A DNA stretch of 64,000 bases. Origin: Methylotenera sp. (GTDB lineage: Bacteria; Pseudomonadota; Gammaproteobacteria; Burkholderiales; Methylophilaceae). Every line of letters starts with the position of its first letter. The first letter of the stretch is position 1. The notes beneath the pieces are model-generated. The model did not search any database. It worked only from the letters and a program-made list of their open reading frames with translations, and was not told the DNA's origin. Positions 32,634-41,673 of the stretch are shown here, one piece after another. The stretch is from NCBI GenBank assembly GCA_014378845.1, contig JACMNB010000059.1, forward strand, positions 46,047 through 110,046. Reading direction: 5' to 3'. Made by a program: the position numbers and the translations under genes.

Positions 32634-33551
32634 ATGCCACTTTATCAGCCGCAAGCGCAACCACAAGCGCAACCACATGCGCAACCACCGCAAAAAATGT
32701 CATGGTTGACCTCACCGCACTTGGGCTTTGGCTTAGGGTTACGCACTGAGCATTACCATCCAATTTTAGACACCAAACCAAAGGTTGATTGGTTTGAGGT
32801 GTTAAGCGAAAATTATATGGTGCCTGGCGGTAAGCCCTTGTATTTTTTGGATAAAATTCGCGAAAATTATCCAGTTGTCATGCACGGCGTTTCTCTTTCT
32901 ATTGGATCTACCACTCCGTTTGACCAAGCATATTTAAAAGAGTTAAAAGCATTGGCCGATAGAATTGAGCCCGCTTGGATTTCTGATCATTTGTGCTGGA
33001 CAGGTGTGCATGGCCAAAATATGCACGATTTATTGCCGCTGCCCTATACAGAAGAAACCGCTAAACATGTTGCCGAGCGAGTGAAAATTGTCCAAGATTT
33101 TCTCGGTCGCCGTATTTTGCTAGAAAATGTTTCTAGCTACGCCAGCTATGTGGATTCCACCATGACCGAGTGGGAATTTATCACTGAAATTGCCAATGCG
33201 GCGGATTGTTTACTGCTGCTGGACGTGAACAATATTTATGTGAGTAGTTTTAATCACCAATTTGACGCTAAAACCTTTATTGACGGCGTGCCTGCAAACC
33301 GCATTCAGCAAATTCACTTGGCTGGCCATCACAATCATGGCGATTACATTATTGATACGCACGATGCGCCTGTTATCGAGTCCGTTTGGCAATTGTACGA
33401 ATACGCGATATACCAATTTGGCGCGGTTTCTACCATGATTGAGCGCGATGATAATATTCCAGAGCTTGCGGTTTTAGTGCAAGAGCTTGAAATTGCTAGA
33501 AGTGTTGCCTGTAAGGCAATAGCCATGCGGTCTGCAGAGCAGGTTCCATGA
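32634..33551 (+). CDS. bufB: DUF692 multinuclear non-heme iron-dependent oxidase (BufB-type bufferin maturase)
   Basis: GFGLGLRTEHYHPIL; DWFEVLSENYM; HGVSLSIGS; HDLLPLPYTEET; LLENVSSYASY; LLLDVNNIYVSSFNH; IHLAGHH. Start could also be the ATG at 32697 (MSWLTSPH). Confidence 0.92.
   Translation: MPLYQPQAQPQAQPHAQPPQKMSWLTSPHLGFGLGLRTEHYHPILDTKPKVDWFEVLSENYMVPGGKPLYFLDKIRENYPVVMHGVSLSIGSTTPFDQAYLKELKALADRIEPAWISDHLCWTGVHGQNMHDLLPLPYTEETAKHVAERVKIVQDFLGRRILLENVSSYASYVDSTMTEWEFITEIANAADCLLLLDVNNIYVSSFNHQFDAKTFIDGVPANRIQQIHLAGHHNHGDYIIDTHDAPVIESVWQLYEYAIYQFGAVSTMIERDDNIPELAVLVQELEIARSVACKAIAMRSAEQVP
32645..32692 (+). repeat. 12-bp tandem repeats (CAAGCGCAACCA) encoding PQAQPQAQPHAQPP at the annotated N-terminus of the DUF692 protein
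   Basis: CAGCCGCAAGCGCAACCACAAGCGCAACCACATGCGCAACCACCGCAA. Confidence 0.75.
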
Positions 33552-34318
33552 GGCATTTATCTGAATTACAAGCCGATTTTCAAGCCTATTTGTTGAGCGA
33601 TGCACAAGGCGCAAGCTTTATTAATGCCATCGTTAACGACGCAAAAGTAGGCGCAACAAAACGGCTTAGCATTTATGCCGATGCCTACCATTTGCGCATA
33701 ATCGAGGCGCTGGCGACGGCTTACCCTAAGTTGCACAGCCTGTTGGGCGATGATTTTTTCGACAGCACGGCGCGCAGTTATATTAAGTGTTATCCGTCCA
33801 CTTATCGCAATATGCGCTGGGTTGGCGGCGAAATGGCTGCGTATCTACAAGCCACGCTACCGCAACATCCTATTGGCAGCGAAATGGCGCAATTTGAATG
33901 GGCGCTGGGGATTGCGTTTGATGCAGAAGACGCGTCAATAGTTAACTTGTCAGATTTAGCCAAAATTCCGGCAGAGGATTGGGCTGCGCTAACGTTTATA
34001 TTGCACCCAAGCGCACATTTATTGCCTCTGCAATGGAACGTGGTGCAAATTTGGAACGCGCTTAATATTGAGGAAACGCCGCCAACCGCAGTTCAAACTA
34101 AGGCGCCATGCTTGGTTTGGCGCAAAGATTTAAACGCGCATTTTAGAAGTTTAGATGCCGCGGAATATGCGGGTCTGCAATCAATTATTGCAGGCGCAAG
34201 CTTTGGCGCGCTGTGTGAAATATTGCAAGATAATGCCAGTGAAGCAGATGCAAGCATGCAAGCAGCCCAATATTTATCGGGCTGGTTGCATGAAGGTTTG
34301 ATTTCTAAAACGGCTTAA
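33548..34318 (+). CDS. bufC: DUF2063 family protein (BufC-type maturase partner)
   Basis: LQADFQAYLLS...RLSIYADAYHLRIIEALATAYPKLHSLLGDDFFDSTARSYI; overlaps the DUF692 gene by ATGA. Confidence 0.9.
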   Translation: MRHLSELQADFQAYLLSDAQGASFINAIVNDAKVGATKRLSIYADAYHLRIIEALATAYPKLHSLLGDDFFDSTARSYIKCYPSTYRNMRWVGGEMAAYLQATLPQHPIGSEMAQFEWALGIAFDAEDASIVNLSDLAKIPAEDWAALTFILHPSAHLLPLQWNVVQIWNALNIEETPPTAVQTKAPCLVWRKDLNAHFRSLDAAEYAGLQSIIAGASFGALCEILQDNASEADASMQAAQYLSGWLHEGLISKTA

Positions 34319-34360
34319 GATTTGACCAAGATTTGACCAAGATTTGCCTAGAATTTGCCT
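34317..34360. repeat. 11-bp tandem repeat, 4 copies (2 exact, 2 degenerate), starting at the bufC stop codon
   Basis: AAGATTTGACC AAGATTTGACC AAGATTTGCCT AGAATTTGCCT. Confidence 0.85.
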
Positions 34361-34375
34361 GTGTTTCGTCTAGAT

Positions 34376-35143
34376 TTAGTTTTTGCAAAAAGGTAGCGCT
34401 AAGCTTTGTAAAATCTCACCTGTTTGGCTGTTTTGCACAAACACCACCGCGCCGCCATCGCGGTTTTTCCATTCTGGTTTAAGCGTAAAACTTTTGCTAA
34501 AAGTATTTTGATTACTCATTTGGTACGCCCCAAAAAACTCGCGGACCACGTAATCATGCTTTAAGGTGCTGCCGCTATTTTCACCTGCTTTAACTTGGCT
34601 GACTAATTTATTTTCGTAAAGCGCAATAAATATATCACTGTTTTTGGCATCAGCTGGCTTAACTGCTTGAGCGCTGGCTTGCAAGGTAATGTCACCGCCC
34701 GCTTCAGTCACCGCGTTTAGCGTTAAGTTAGCACGCGATGCAACATTTTGGCTGCTTGCAATCTGCTCTCTTAAACGTGAATTATCCCAGCCTTTAAAAT
34801 CGCGGCCGTTCATCACAAATTGCGGCGTATACACAAAGCCTGCACCGCCAAATGCCGCAGTTTTGCGTTGGCGGTCGCTATATTCCGACTTAGAAAAACG
34901 GTCTTTCCAACCTATGTAATCCCAATAATCCACATGAAAAGCCAGCGGCGTGACTTTGTCGGCTTTAATGCCACTCATCCATCTATCGGCAGGCGGGCAG
35001 CTGCTACAACCTTCCGATGTATACAGCTCTAGTAAAGGCACAGTAACAAGCCAGCTTTTGGCCGAACATTCTGCGGCATAGGCAGGCTGCAAGGCGCATA
35101 GAATAAGGCTGGTGGCGATGCTGGTTTTAGTGATAATTGACAT
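34376..35143 (-). CDS. DUF1223 family secreted thioredoxin-like protein
   Basis: Signal peptide; LLELYTSEGCSSCPPADRWM; PLAFHVDYWDYIGWKD; YTPQFVMNGRD. Confidence 0.9.
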   Translation of the reverse strand: MSIITKTSIATSLILCALQPAYAAECSAKSWLVTVPLLELYTSEGCSSCPPADRWMSGIKADKVTPLAFHVDYWDYIGWKDRFSKSEYSDRQRKTAAFGGAGFVYTPQFVMNGRDFKGWDNSRLREQIASSQNVASRANLTLNAVTEAGGDITLQASAQAVKPADAKNSDIFIALYENKLVSQVKAGENSGSTLKHDYVVREFFGAYQMSNQNTFSKSFTLKPEWKNRDGGAVVFVQNSQTGEILQSLALPFCKN

Positions 35144-35341
35144 GACCTTCTCCTTGAATATTAGAGTTTAGTCGTATGAGTTGCTAAAGCCTTACAAAAT
35201 ACTTCTGTCCTAAAATTTTTGAATCGCGGGCATGAATCCAGTTTAGTTGAAAATAGAATCGCTATTAAAACTTCGATAAACTTTCAAAAAACATAATCCA
35301 TCATTCTGCGCATAGCGACGAATCTAATACAAAACATCAAA

Positions 35342-35403
35342 CCGTTCGCCCTGAGCTTATCGAAGGGTCGTTGTTCATGGTTCAACAAGTTCACCACGAA
35401 TGG
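35342..35403. repeat. REP-like palindrome, family B
   Basis: CCGTTCGCCCTGAGCTTATCGAAGGG ... TGGTTCAACAAGTTCACCACGAATGG. Confidence 0.88.
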
Positions 35404-35453
35404 CTTTCTTAGTTCAAAAAACTGGATTTTTTCGCTGTGCTGAGAAAGACGGA

Positions 35454-36779
35454 CTAGAGTGATTGTTCGTTTTCTTTAATGGTGTTCCAAGGCGCGACTT
35501 TCATCAGCAACAACATGCCTGGAATCGCTAACGCAAAGCACATCAGAAAAAAATGAACCCAGCCTAAATTTTCTACCAAAAAGCCAGTTGCCGCATTGGC
35601 AAACGTGCGCGGCACAGCGGCTAAACTGGTGAATAGTGCAAATTGCGTAGCGGTGTAAAGCGGGTGCGTGGTTTGCGCAATATAGGCTACAAAAGCCGCC
35701 GTGCCTAGGCCTACGCCAAGTGCCTCAATACCGATTACCACCGCCAGCCACACCAATCTTTTCTGCAAGGTTAAGTCAACACCATAAAGGTGGAACTCAA
35801 AAAATGATTTAAACAGCTCTGGGTCGAGCGCCGCTTTGGCTAACCATGCAAAGCCTAAAATCGCCACCATTTGCACCGCACCAAAAATCCACAGCGCGCG
35901 ATTAATGCCAATTTTAAACATCCACACACCGCCCAACAAGCCGCCAATCACGCTTGGCCACAGCCCAGCATTTTTGGCGATTAAGCCAATCTCGGTTTTG
36001 CTGAATCCCATGTCTAAGTAAAAAGGCGTTGCCAACGCAGTTGCCATGCTGTCGCCCAATTTATATAAGAAAATAAACGCCAAAATCAGCAGCGCGGTTT
36101 GCACGCCGTTGCGGTGAATAAACTCGTTAAAAGGCTCTACCACCGCCGCTTTAAGCGTTTTAGGGCGGCCATCTTTAAGCGCAGGTTCTTTCACAAAAAT
36201 CGTCATCAAAATACCAGGAATCATAAACAGTGCGGTGATGATAAACACACTGCTCCACGCCATGTGGTCTGCCAAAATAAGTGAAAGTGAGCCGGGAATT
36301 AAACCTGCGATTTTGTACGCATTGACATGCACCGCATTGCCCAGCCCAAGCTCAGCGTCAATTAGCAGTTCTCGCCGATACGCGTCTAACACAATATCTT
36401 GGCTGGCACTAAAAAACGCGACCACGGTGGCTAAATAAGCGATTGTCCAAATATCTAACTTAGGATTAAAGGCGCCAAAAACGGGGATAGAAAGCAACAA
36501 TAACACTTGCGAAATAAGCAGCCAACCGCGTCTGCGCCCAAGCGCAGGAATATAGCGATCAAAAAACGGCGCCCACAAAAACTTCCAAGTAAATGGCAAG
36601 TTAATCAGCGCAAATAGGCCGATGGCTTTGAGATTCACGCCCTCGCTGCGCAACCAAGCTGGCAACAAACTGACCAAAATATACAGCGGCAGTCCCGAGC
36701 TAAAACCCGTGAAAATGCAGATGAGCATTTTTTTGGTTAAGAGCGATTGCCAGATAGAGGGTTTTGCAGTGGTTTCCAA
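35454..36779 (-). CDS. ampG: AmpG-like MFS muropeptide transporter
   Basis: GFSSGLPLYILVSLLPAWLRSEGVNLKAIGLFALINLPFTWKFLWAPFFDRY. Confidence 0.88.
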   Translation of the reverse strand: METTAKPSIWQSLLTKKMLICIFTGFSSGLPLYILVSLLPAWLRSEGVNLKAIGLFALINLPFTWKFLWAPFFDRYIPALGRRRGWLLISQVLLLLSIPVFGAFNPKLDIWTIAYLATVVAFFSASQDIVLDAYRRELLIDAELGLGNAVHVNAYKIAGLIPGSLSLILADHMAWSSVFIITALFMIPGILMTIFVKEPALKDGRPKTLKAAVVEPFNEFIHRNGVQTALLILAFIFLYKLGDSMATALATPFYLDMGFSKTEIGLIAKNAGLWPSVIGGLLGGVWMFKIGINRALWIFGAVQMVAILGFAWLAKAALDPELFKSFFEFHLYGVDLTLQKRLVWLAVVIGIEALGVGLGTAAFVAYIAQTTHPLYTATQFALFTSLAAVPRTFANAATGFLVENLGWVHFFLMCFALAIPGMLLLMKVAPWNTIKENEQSL

Positions 36780-36784
36780 AATAA

Positions 36785-37426
36785 TTAGCTGACTTTTAAC
36801 CGATACATCGCCAAATTTCCCATTAAATTTGGCATAAAACTGACCTCATTGCCTTCGGTGATTACTTTACGCTCAATCACGCTAATATTGTGATTTTTAC
36901 AAAATTGGTCGAAGTCGTTGATGGTACAAAGGTGCACATTTGGCGTGTCAAACCATTGGAAAGGCAGGTCTTTTGACACGGGCATGTGGCCGCCGCTGGC
37001 AATTTGTATGCGGTTACGCCAATAGCCAAAATTAGGGAAAGTCACAATCACTTCGCGCCCAACGCGTAGCATTTCTTGCACAATTTCTTCAGTATTGTGC
37101 ATGGCTTGCAAGGTTTGCGAGAGGATGACGGTGTCGAACGATTGGTCTTCAAAGCCCGACAGGCCTGCTTCTAAGTCCATTTGGATGACGTTAGTACCGT
37201 TTTGCATACAAGCCAGCCAGTTTGCATCGTCTTTTTCAACGCCGTAGCCTTTAGTATCTAAGCTGCTGCGCAAAAATTGCAATAATGTGCCGTCGCCACA
37301 GCCTAAATCGAGGACTTTGCTGCCGAAGCCAACCCAGCCTGCGATGATGGCGAAGTCTTGGCGGTATTTGGTGATTAAATTAATTTTATTTGTAGAATTT
37401 ACATTATTTTGAGTTGTATTTGTCAT
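36785..37426 (-). CDS. metW: Methionine biosynthesis protein MetW
   Basis: VLDLGCGDGTLLQFL; FDTVILSQTLQAMHN; downstream of metX. Confidence 0.95.
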   Translation of the reverse strand: MTNTTQNNVNSTNKINLITKYRQDFAIIAGWVGFGSKVLDLGCGDGTLLQFLRSSLDTKGYGVEKDDANWLACMQNGTNVIQMDLEAGLSGFEDQSFDTVILSQTLQAMHNTEEIVQEMLRVGREVIVTFPNFGYWRNRIQIASGGHMPVSKDLPFQWFDTPNVHLCTINDFDQFCKNHNISVIERKVITEGNEVSFMPNLMGNLAMYRLKVS

Positions 37427-37441
37427 GTTTACACCCTACAC

Positions 37442-37540
37442 CGTCATTCCCGCGAAAGCGGGAATCCATTTTGAATTAAAACAGGCGCGCTCAATAAAAT
37501 GTTGGGCACGCAACTGGATACCCGCTTTCGCGAGTATGAC
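37442..37540. repeat. REP-like palindrome, family A (GTCATTCCCGCGAAAGCGGGAATCC ... GGATACCCGCTTTCGCGAGTATGAC), between metX and metW
   Basis: Arms shared with 39431 and 46832. Confidence 0.9.
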
Positions 37541-37586
37541 GAAAGTGGGGGATTGGGTTGAAAATAGGTGTGATCGAAAGTGCATC

Positions 37587-38732
37587 TTAAACTTCCACCT
37601 GGCTAAAATAACTACGCAAAATGCTGTGATAATGTGCATCGGGCATTAAAAACGCGTCATGCCCATGCGCGGCGGTGACTTCGGCGTAGCTCACTGTCAA
37701 CTCGTTATCCAGAAGCGCTTTTACAATTTCTCGCGAGCGCGCAGGCGAAAAGCGCCAATCGCTAGTGAATGACAGCACTAAAAATTCGGCCTTCACTTTA
37801 CTTAAGGCAGCGCTTAAATCGCCGCCAAAATCCAGCGCAGGGTCGTAATAATCCAGCGCGCGCGTCATACGCAAATAGGTGTTGGCATCGAACTCGCCGG
37901 CGAATTTATCGCCTTGGTAACGCAGATACGATTCCATTTCAAACTCGACATCGAAGCTATATTTGATTTCGTCTTTAAGCTTGCGGCCAAATTTTGCGCC
38001 CATCGCGTCGTCAGATAAATACGTGATGTGGCCTAGCATGCGCGCGATTCTTAAGCCTCTACGCGGCACTGTGTTGTGGCTGTAATAATCGCCAGCATAA
38101 AACTCGGGGTCAGTCATAATGGCTTGGCGCGCTACTTCGTTAAAGGCGATATTTTGCGCGGTTAAATTAGGCGCTGATGCAATCACCAGCGCATGCTTGA
38201 TTCGGGTAGGATACGCCAGCGTCCATTGCAGCGCTTGCATGCCGCCCAAGCTGCCGCCGATGACTGCCGCCAGCGTTTCAATGCCCAAATAATCCAACAA
38301 TAGTGCTTGCGAGTTCACCCAATCGTCTACGGTAACAATCGGAAAAGCCGCGCCAAAAGGCTTACCTGTGTCGGCGTTAACACTGCTAGGCCCAGAGCTG
38401 CCGTGGCAGCCGCCCAGATTATTCAAGCCAATCACAAAAAATTTATTGGTGTCTAAAGGTTTGTTGGGACCAATTAAATTATCCCACCAGCCTGCGCTTT
38501 TGTCGGACTCGTGATACTTGCCCGCCACGTGGTGATTGCCAGAAAGTGCGTGACAGACAATTACCGCGTTGCTTTTCGCGGCGTTGAGCGTGCCATAGGT
38601 TTCATACATCAAATCAAAGCTAGGTAAAACGGCACCGCTTTTTAAGGTAAGCGGTGCATCAAAATGCGCGGTTTGCGCAGAGACTATACCAACAGAACCG
38701 AAGCCAACAGAATTTGTAGAAATTTCACTCAT
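37587..38732 (-). CDS. metX: Homoserine O-acetyltransferase (or O-succinyltransferase)
   Basis: [43 protein letters not shown]. Confidence 0.95.
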   Translation of the reverse strand: MSEISTNSVGFGSVGIVSAQTAHFDAPLTLKSGAVLPSFDLMYETYGTLNAAKSNAVIVCHALSGNHHVAGKYHESDKSAGWWDNLIGPNKPLDTNKFFVIGLNNLGGCHGSSGPSSVNADTGKPFGAAFPIVTVDDWVNSQALLLDYLGIETLAAVIGGSLGGMQALQWTLAYPTRIKHALVIASAPNLTAQNIAFNEVARQAIMTDPEFYAGDYYSHNTVPRRGLRIARMLGHITYLSDDAMGAKFGRKLKDEIKYSFDVEFEMESYLRYQGDKFAGEFDANTYLRMTRALDYYDPALDFGGDLSAALSKVKAEFLVLSFTSDWRFSPARSREIVKALLDNELTVSYAEVTAAHGHDAFLMPDAHYHSILRSYFSQVEV

Positions 38733-38782
38733 GCCATAATTATACTATTGAAAAGGCTATAAAGAATCTCCCAACCAAGCCG

Positions 38783-38867
38783 GTCATTCTGAGCGTCAGC
38801 GAAGAATCCAGTTTTTAAGGTTTTTTTTACAAGTACTTCTAGATTCTGCAGCAAGCCTCAGAATGAG
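38783..38867. repeat. REP-like palindrome, family C (degenerate right arm)
   Basis: GTCATTCTGAGCGTCAGCGAAGAATCCAG ... AGATTCTGCAGCAAGCCTCAGAATGAG. Confidence 0.8.
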
Positions 38868-38869
38868 AG

Positions 38870-39943
38870 TTAAGAAATCTTACCAAGCGTCACGCGGTTA
38901 TTGCCGCTCAAATCTTTAATTGTTTCAACTTCGTTAAATCCAGCTTGTGTAAGCAAGTGTGCAACAGCTTCAGCTTGATTATAACCATGCTCTAAAAGTA
39001 AGCATCCATGCAGGATTAAGTGATTTTTTGCTTGCTTGATAATGGTGCGAATATCGTCTAAACCATCTGCGCCAGAAGCTAATGCGGATATTGGCTCAAA
39101 GCGTAAATCACTTTGTTTCAGGTGCGCGTCATCGGACTCGATGTAAGGTGGATTGCTAACGATGACATCAAATTTTTGCGCAATATTTTGGTGGTTTAAA
39201 GCCGAAAACCAATCGCTTAATATGAATTTCACATTACTGATATTTAAGTTTTGCGTGTTCTCAATCGCTATATCCAGCGCGGCTTGTGAGGCATCCAGCG
39301 CAGTGACATTCACTTGCGGGCGATGCTTGGCAATTGCTAATGCAATCGCGCCAGTGCCAGTGCCTAAATCCAAAACGCTAAACTCACACGCCTGCGTACC
39401 TTCACGGGTGTTATTCGCATCATTTACCTCGTCATTCCCACCAAAGTGGGAACCCATTTTTTGGTTTAAATTCAACATGGATTCCCACTTTCGCGAGAAT
39501 GACGGAGAAGAAGAGCTGTCGTTTTGTTGCCCTTCGACAAGCTCAGGGCGAACGGGCGCAGATAAATCCCGTTCGTGGTGAGCTTGTCGAACCATGATTG
39601 GAATCCTAGCAAGTGCCGCCTCCACCAACGTTTCCGTATCAGGTCGCGGAATCAGTGTAGCGGGTGTGACTTTTAGCTTTAAACCATAAAACTCACGATA
39701 ACCCAAAATATAAGCAATTGGCTCGCCGTTTAAACGTCTTTGCAGCATAGTTCTGTAAGCCTCATAGATATTTGGCTGCAGGGCATCGTTTTCATGTGCA
39801 ATTAACCATGCGCGATTTATATTTAGCACGTGTTGCAACAACAATTGCGCTTCAAGTTTTGCAGTTTCGGCCTGAATGCCTTGCGCCTTTAGTTGCACGG
39901 CGGCCAGTAAAAGTGTGGATTTTATTGAGTGAGCGTTGGTCAT
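38870..39943 (-). CDS. prmC: Peptide chain release factor N5-glutamine methyltransferase with an in-frame repeat-derived insertion
   Basis: TLIPRPDTETLVEAALARIP ... SVLDLGTGTGAIALAIA ... DVIVSNPPYIESDD (NPPY). Confidence 0.93.
   Translation of the reverse strand: MTNAHSIKSTLLLAAVQLKAQGIQAETAKLEAQLLLQHVLNINRAWLIAHENDALQPNIYEAYRTMLQRRLNGEPIAYILGYREFYGLKLKVTPATLIPRPDTETLVEAALARIPIMVRQAHHERDLSAPVRPELVEGQQNDSSSSPSFSRKWESMLNLNQKMGSHFGGNDEVNDANNTREGTQACEFSVLDLGTGTGAIALAIAKHRPQVNVTALDASQAALDIAIENTQNLNISNVKFILSDWFSALNHQNIAQKFDVIVSNPPYIESDDAHLKQSDLRFEPISALASGADGLDDIRTIIKQAKNHLILHGCLLLEHGYNQAEAVAHLLTQAGFNEVETIKDLSGNNRVTLGKIS
39431..39503. repeat. REP-like palindrome, family A, inside prmC
   Basis: GTCATTCCCACCAAAGTGGGAACCC ... 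GGATTCCCACTTTCGCGAGAATGAC. Confidence 0.92.
39529..39596. repeat. REP-like palindrome, family B, inside prmC
   Basis: GCCCTTCGACAAGCTCAGGGCGAACGG ... CCGTTCGTGGTGAGCTTGTCGAACCATG. Confidence 0.92.
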
Positions 39944-39960
39944 TTAATGGATAGGGTTTG

Positions 39961-40036
39961 AAGGGTGGGTAACTTTGTTACCCACGCGAAGGATGTTACA
40001 TACAGCGTTCCGCGTGGGTTCAAGAACCCACCCTAC
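39961..40036. repeat. REP-like palindrome, family E (GGGTGGGTAAC...GTTCAAGAACCCACCC)
   Basis: Inverted GGGTGGGT / ACCCACCC arms with inner CCCACGCG/CGCGTGGG arms. Confidence 0.8.
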
Positions 40037-40045
40037 TTTACTGGG

Positions 40046-40573
40046 TTAGTTGCTTATGTCAAATGGGCAAATATCTTGATGTGCCTTGCACAATTCCTCG
40101 TCATCAGGCAGGAATACATATGATTCTAATTCCTTATAGTAATTACCAGTGAAACCCCAGCGTGCATATGACCAGTGACCACTTGAACCGCCTTCTGTAA
40201 CTATCTGGCGCAATCTATTATTTTTCTCTTCTTTAAATTCAACCACGTTGGTGATTGTGTGCATGATGCTTTTGTAAGAGTTTTTGATTTTTGACACAAC
40301 CCAAACCGGTCCAGAACTCGCACCCCAGCCACATGCATTAGAGGTTGTTACAACAAAACTAGAATCTTTTTTACTATTAGAAAGATTAATAGCTTTACCT
40401 ATTAATTTGCAGTTCGTAAATTCAAACTGATTTTGTGCATGAAATGTTCTTTGAACGGTTTTTTCCACTTGCTTTGGTAATGGTTTAAGGCCTTCTTCTT
40501 CAATGTTGAAATCTTGAGCAAAAGCCTGATTTATGCAAACAAAGAATGCAATGATAAAGCGGTGTAAGTACAT
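40046..40573 (-). CDS. Hypothetical secreted protein
   Basis: N-terminal signal [20 protein letters not shown]; no family recognised; lies between prfA and prmC. Confidence 0.6.
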   Translation of the reverse strand: MYLHRFIIAFFVCINQAFAQDFNIEEEGLKPLPKQVEKTVQRTFHAQNQFEFTNCKLIGKAINLSNSKKDSSFVVTTSNACGWGASSGPVWVVSKIKNSYKSIMHTITNVVEFKEEKNNRLRQIVTEGGSSGHWSYARWGFTGNYYKELESYVFLPDDEELCKAHQDICPFDISN

Positions 40574-41655
40574 TAATTATCCTCACCCAAACTCGCCAGC
40601 AAATCCGCCTGATGTTCCGCCATCAATGCGCCAATTAATTCATCCATATCGCCTTCGGTAATCGCATCAATTTTGTACAAAGTTAAATTAATGCGGTGGT
40701 CGGTGATGCGGCCTTGCGGGTAGTTGTAGGTTCTAATGCGCTCGCTACGGTCGCCAGAGCCGATGAGCGATTTACGCTCAGAGGCAATTGCGCTATTTTG
40801 TGCATCGACTTGTTTGCTTTTAATGCGCGCGGCCAAAACCGCTAAAGCCTGCGCTTTATTGGCGTGTTGGCTGCGGCCTTCTTGGCATTCCACCACAATG
40901 CCTGTGGGCGCGTGTGTAATGCGCACGGCAGAATCGGTTTTGTTAATGTGTTGGCCGCCTGCGCCGCTGGCTCTATAAGTGTCAATGCGAATATCGGTGG
41001 GGTTGATGATGGTGTCGTTAATTTCGTCGGCCTCTGCCAACACAGCCACTGTACACGCGCTAGTGTGAATGCGGCCTTGGGTTTCGGTATCTGGCACACG
41101 TTGCACACGATGCACGCCAGACTCAAACTTCATTTTAGAATACGCGCCGTAGCCTTCAATTTTAGCGATAATTTCTTTGTAGCCGCCCACTTCTGACTCG
41201 TTGGCCGACATAATCTCGACTTTCCATTTTTGCCGATCGGCATAGCGGCTGTACATGCGGTATAAATCGCCGCAAAATAAGCCCGATTCATCGCCGCCAG
41301 TACCTGCGCGAATCTCCAAAAAGATATTTTTGTCATCATTGGGGTCTTTTGGCAGCAGCAGCAATTGCAATGCGCTTTCTACTGCTTCTAGTTTGACTTT
41401 ACCGCTGGCAATTTCCTCTTGTGCGAACTCTTTCATCTCTATGTCGCTTAACATGGTTTGGGCTTCTGCAATGTCTTTTTCGGCTTGTTCAAACGCATGA
41501 TATTGCTCGACAATCGGCGTGATTTCAGCGTGCTCTTGGGTAATTTTTCGATAATTATCCATGTTGTTGGTGACGCCTTCGCTGCTCATCAGGCGGTTTA
41601 GTTCTTCTAGGCGCTCGCTCAAAATGGCGAGTTTTCTTAACATACTTGGTTTCAT
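40573..41655 (-). CDS. prfA: Peptide chain release factor 1
   Basis: [21 protein letters not shown] (GGQ). Confidence 0.98.
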   Translation of the reverse strand: MKPSMLRKLAILSERLEELNRLMSSEGVTNNMDNYRKITQEHAEITPIVEQYHAFEQAEKDIAEAQTMLSDIEMKEFAQEEIASGKVKLEAVESALQLLLLPKDPNDDKNIFLEIRAGTGGDESGLFCGDLYRMYSRYADRQKWKVEIMSANESEVGGYKEIIAKIEGYGAYSKMKFESGVHRVQRVPDTETQGRIHTSACTVAVLAEADEINDTIINPTDIRIDTYRASGAGGQHINKTDSAVRITHAPTGIVVECQEGRSQHANKAQALAVLAARIKSKQVDAQNSAIASERKSLIGSGDRSERIRTYNYPQGRITDHRINLTLYKIDAITEGDMDELIGALMAEHQADLLASLGEDN

Positions 41656-41673
41656 ATTATTTTTGGCTTCATA

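Noticed and set aside
37425-37649. Small ORFs of 67-74 aa on both strands between metX and metW
   Set aside because: They are translations of the family A palindrome (IPAFAGMT, VIPAKAGIH peptides) and overlap the metX 3' end; not real genes.
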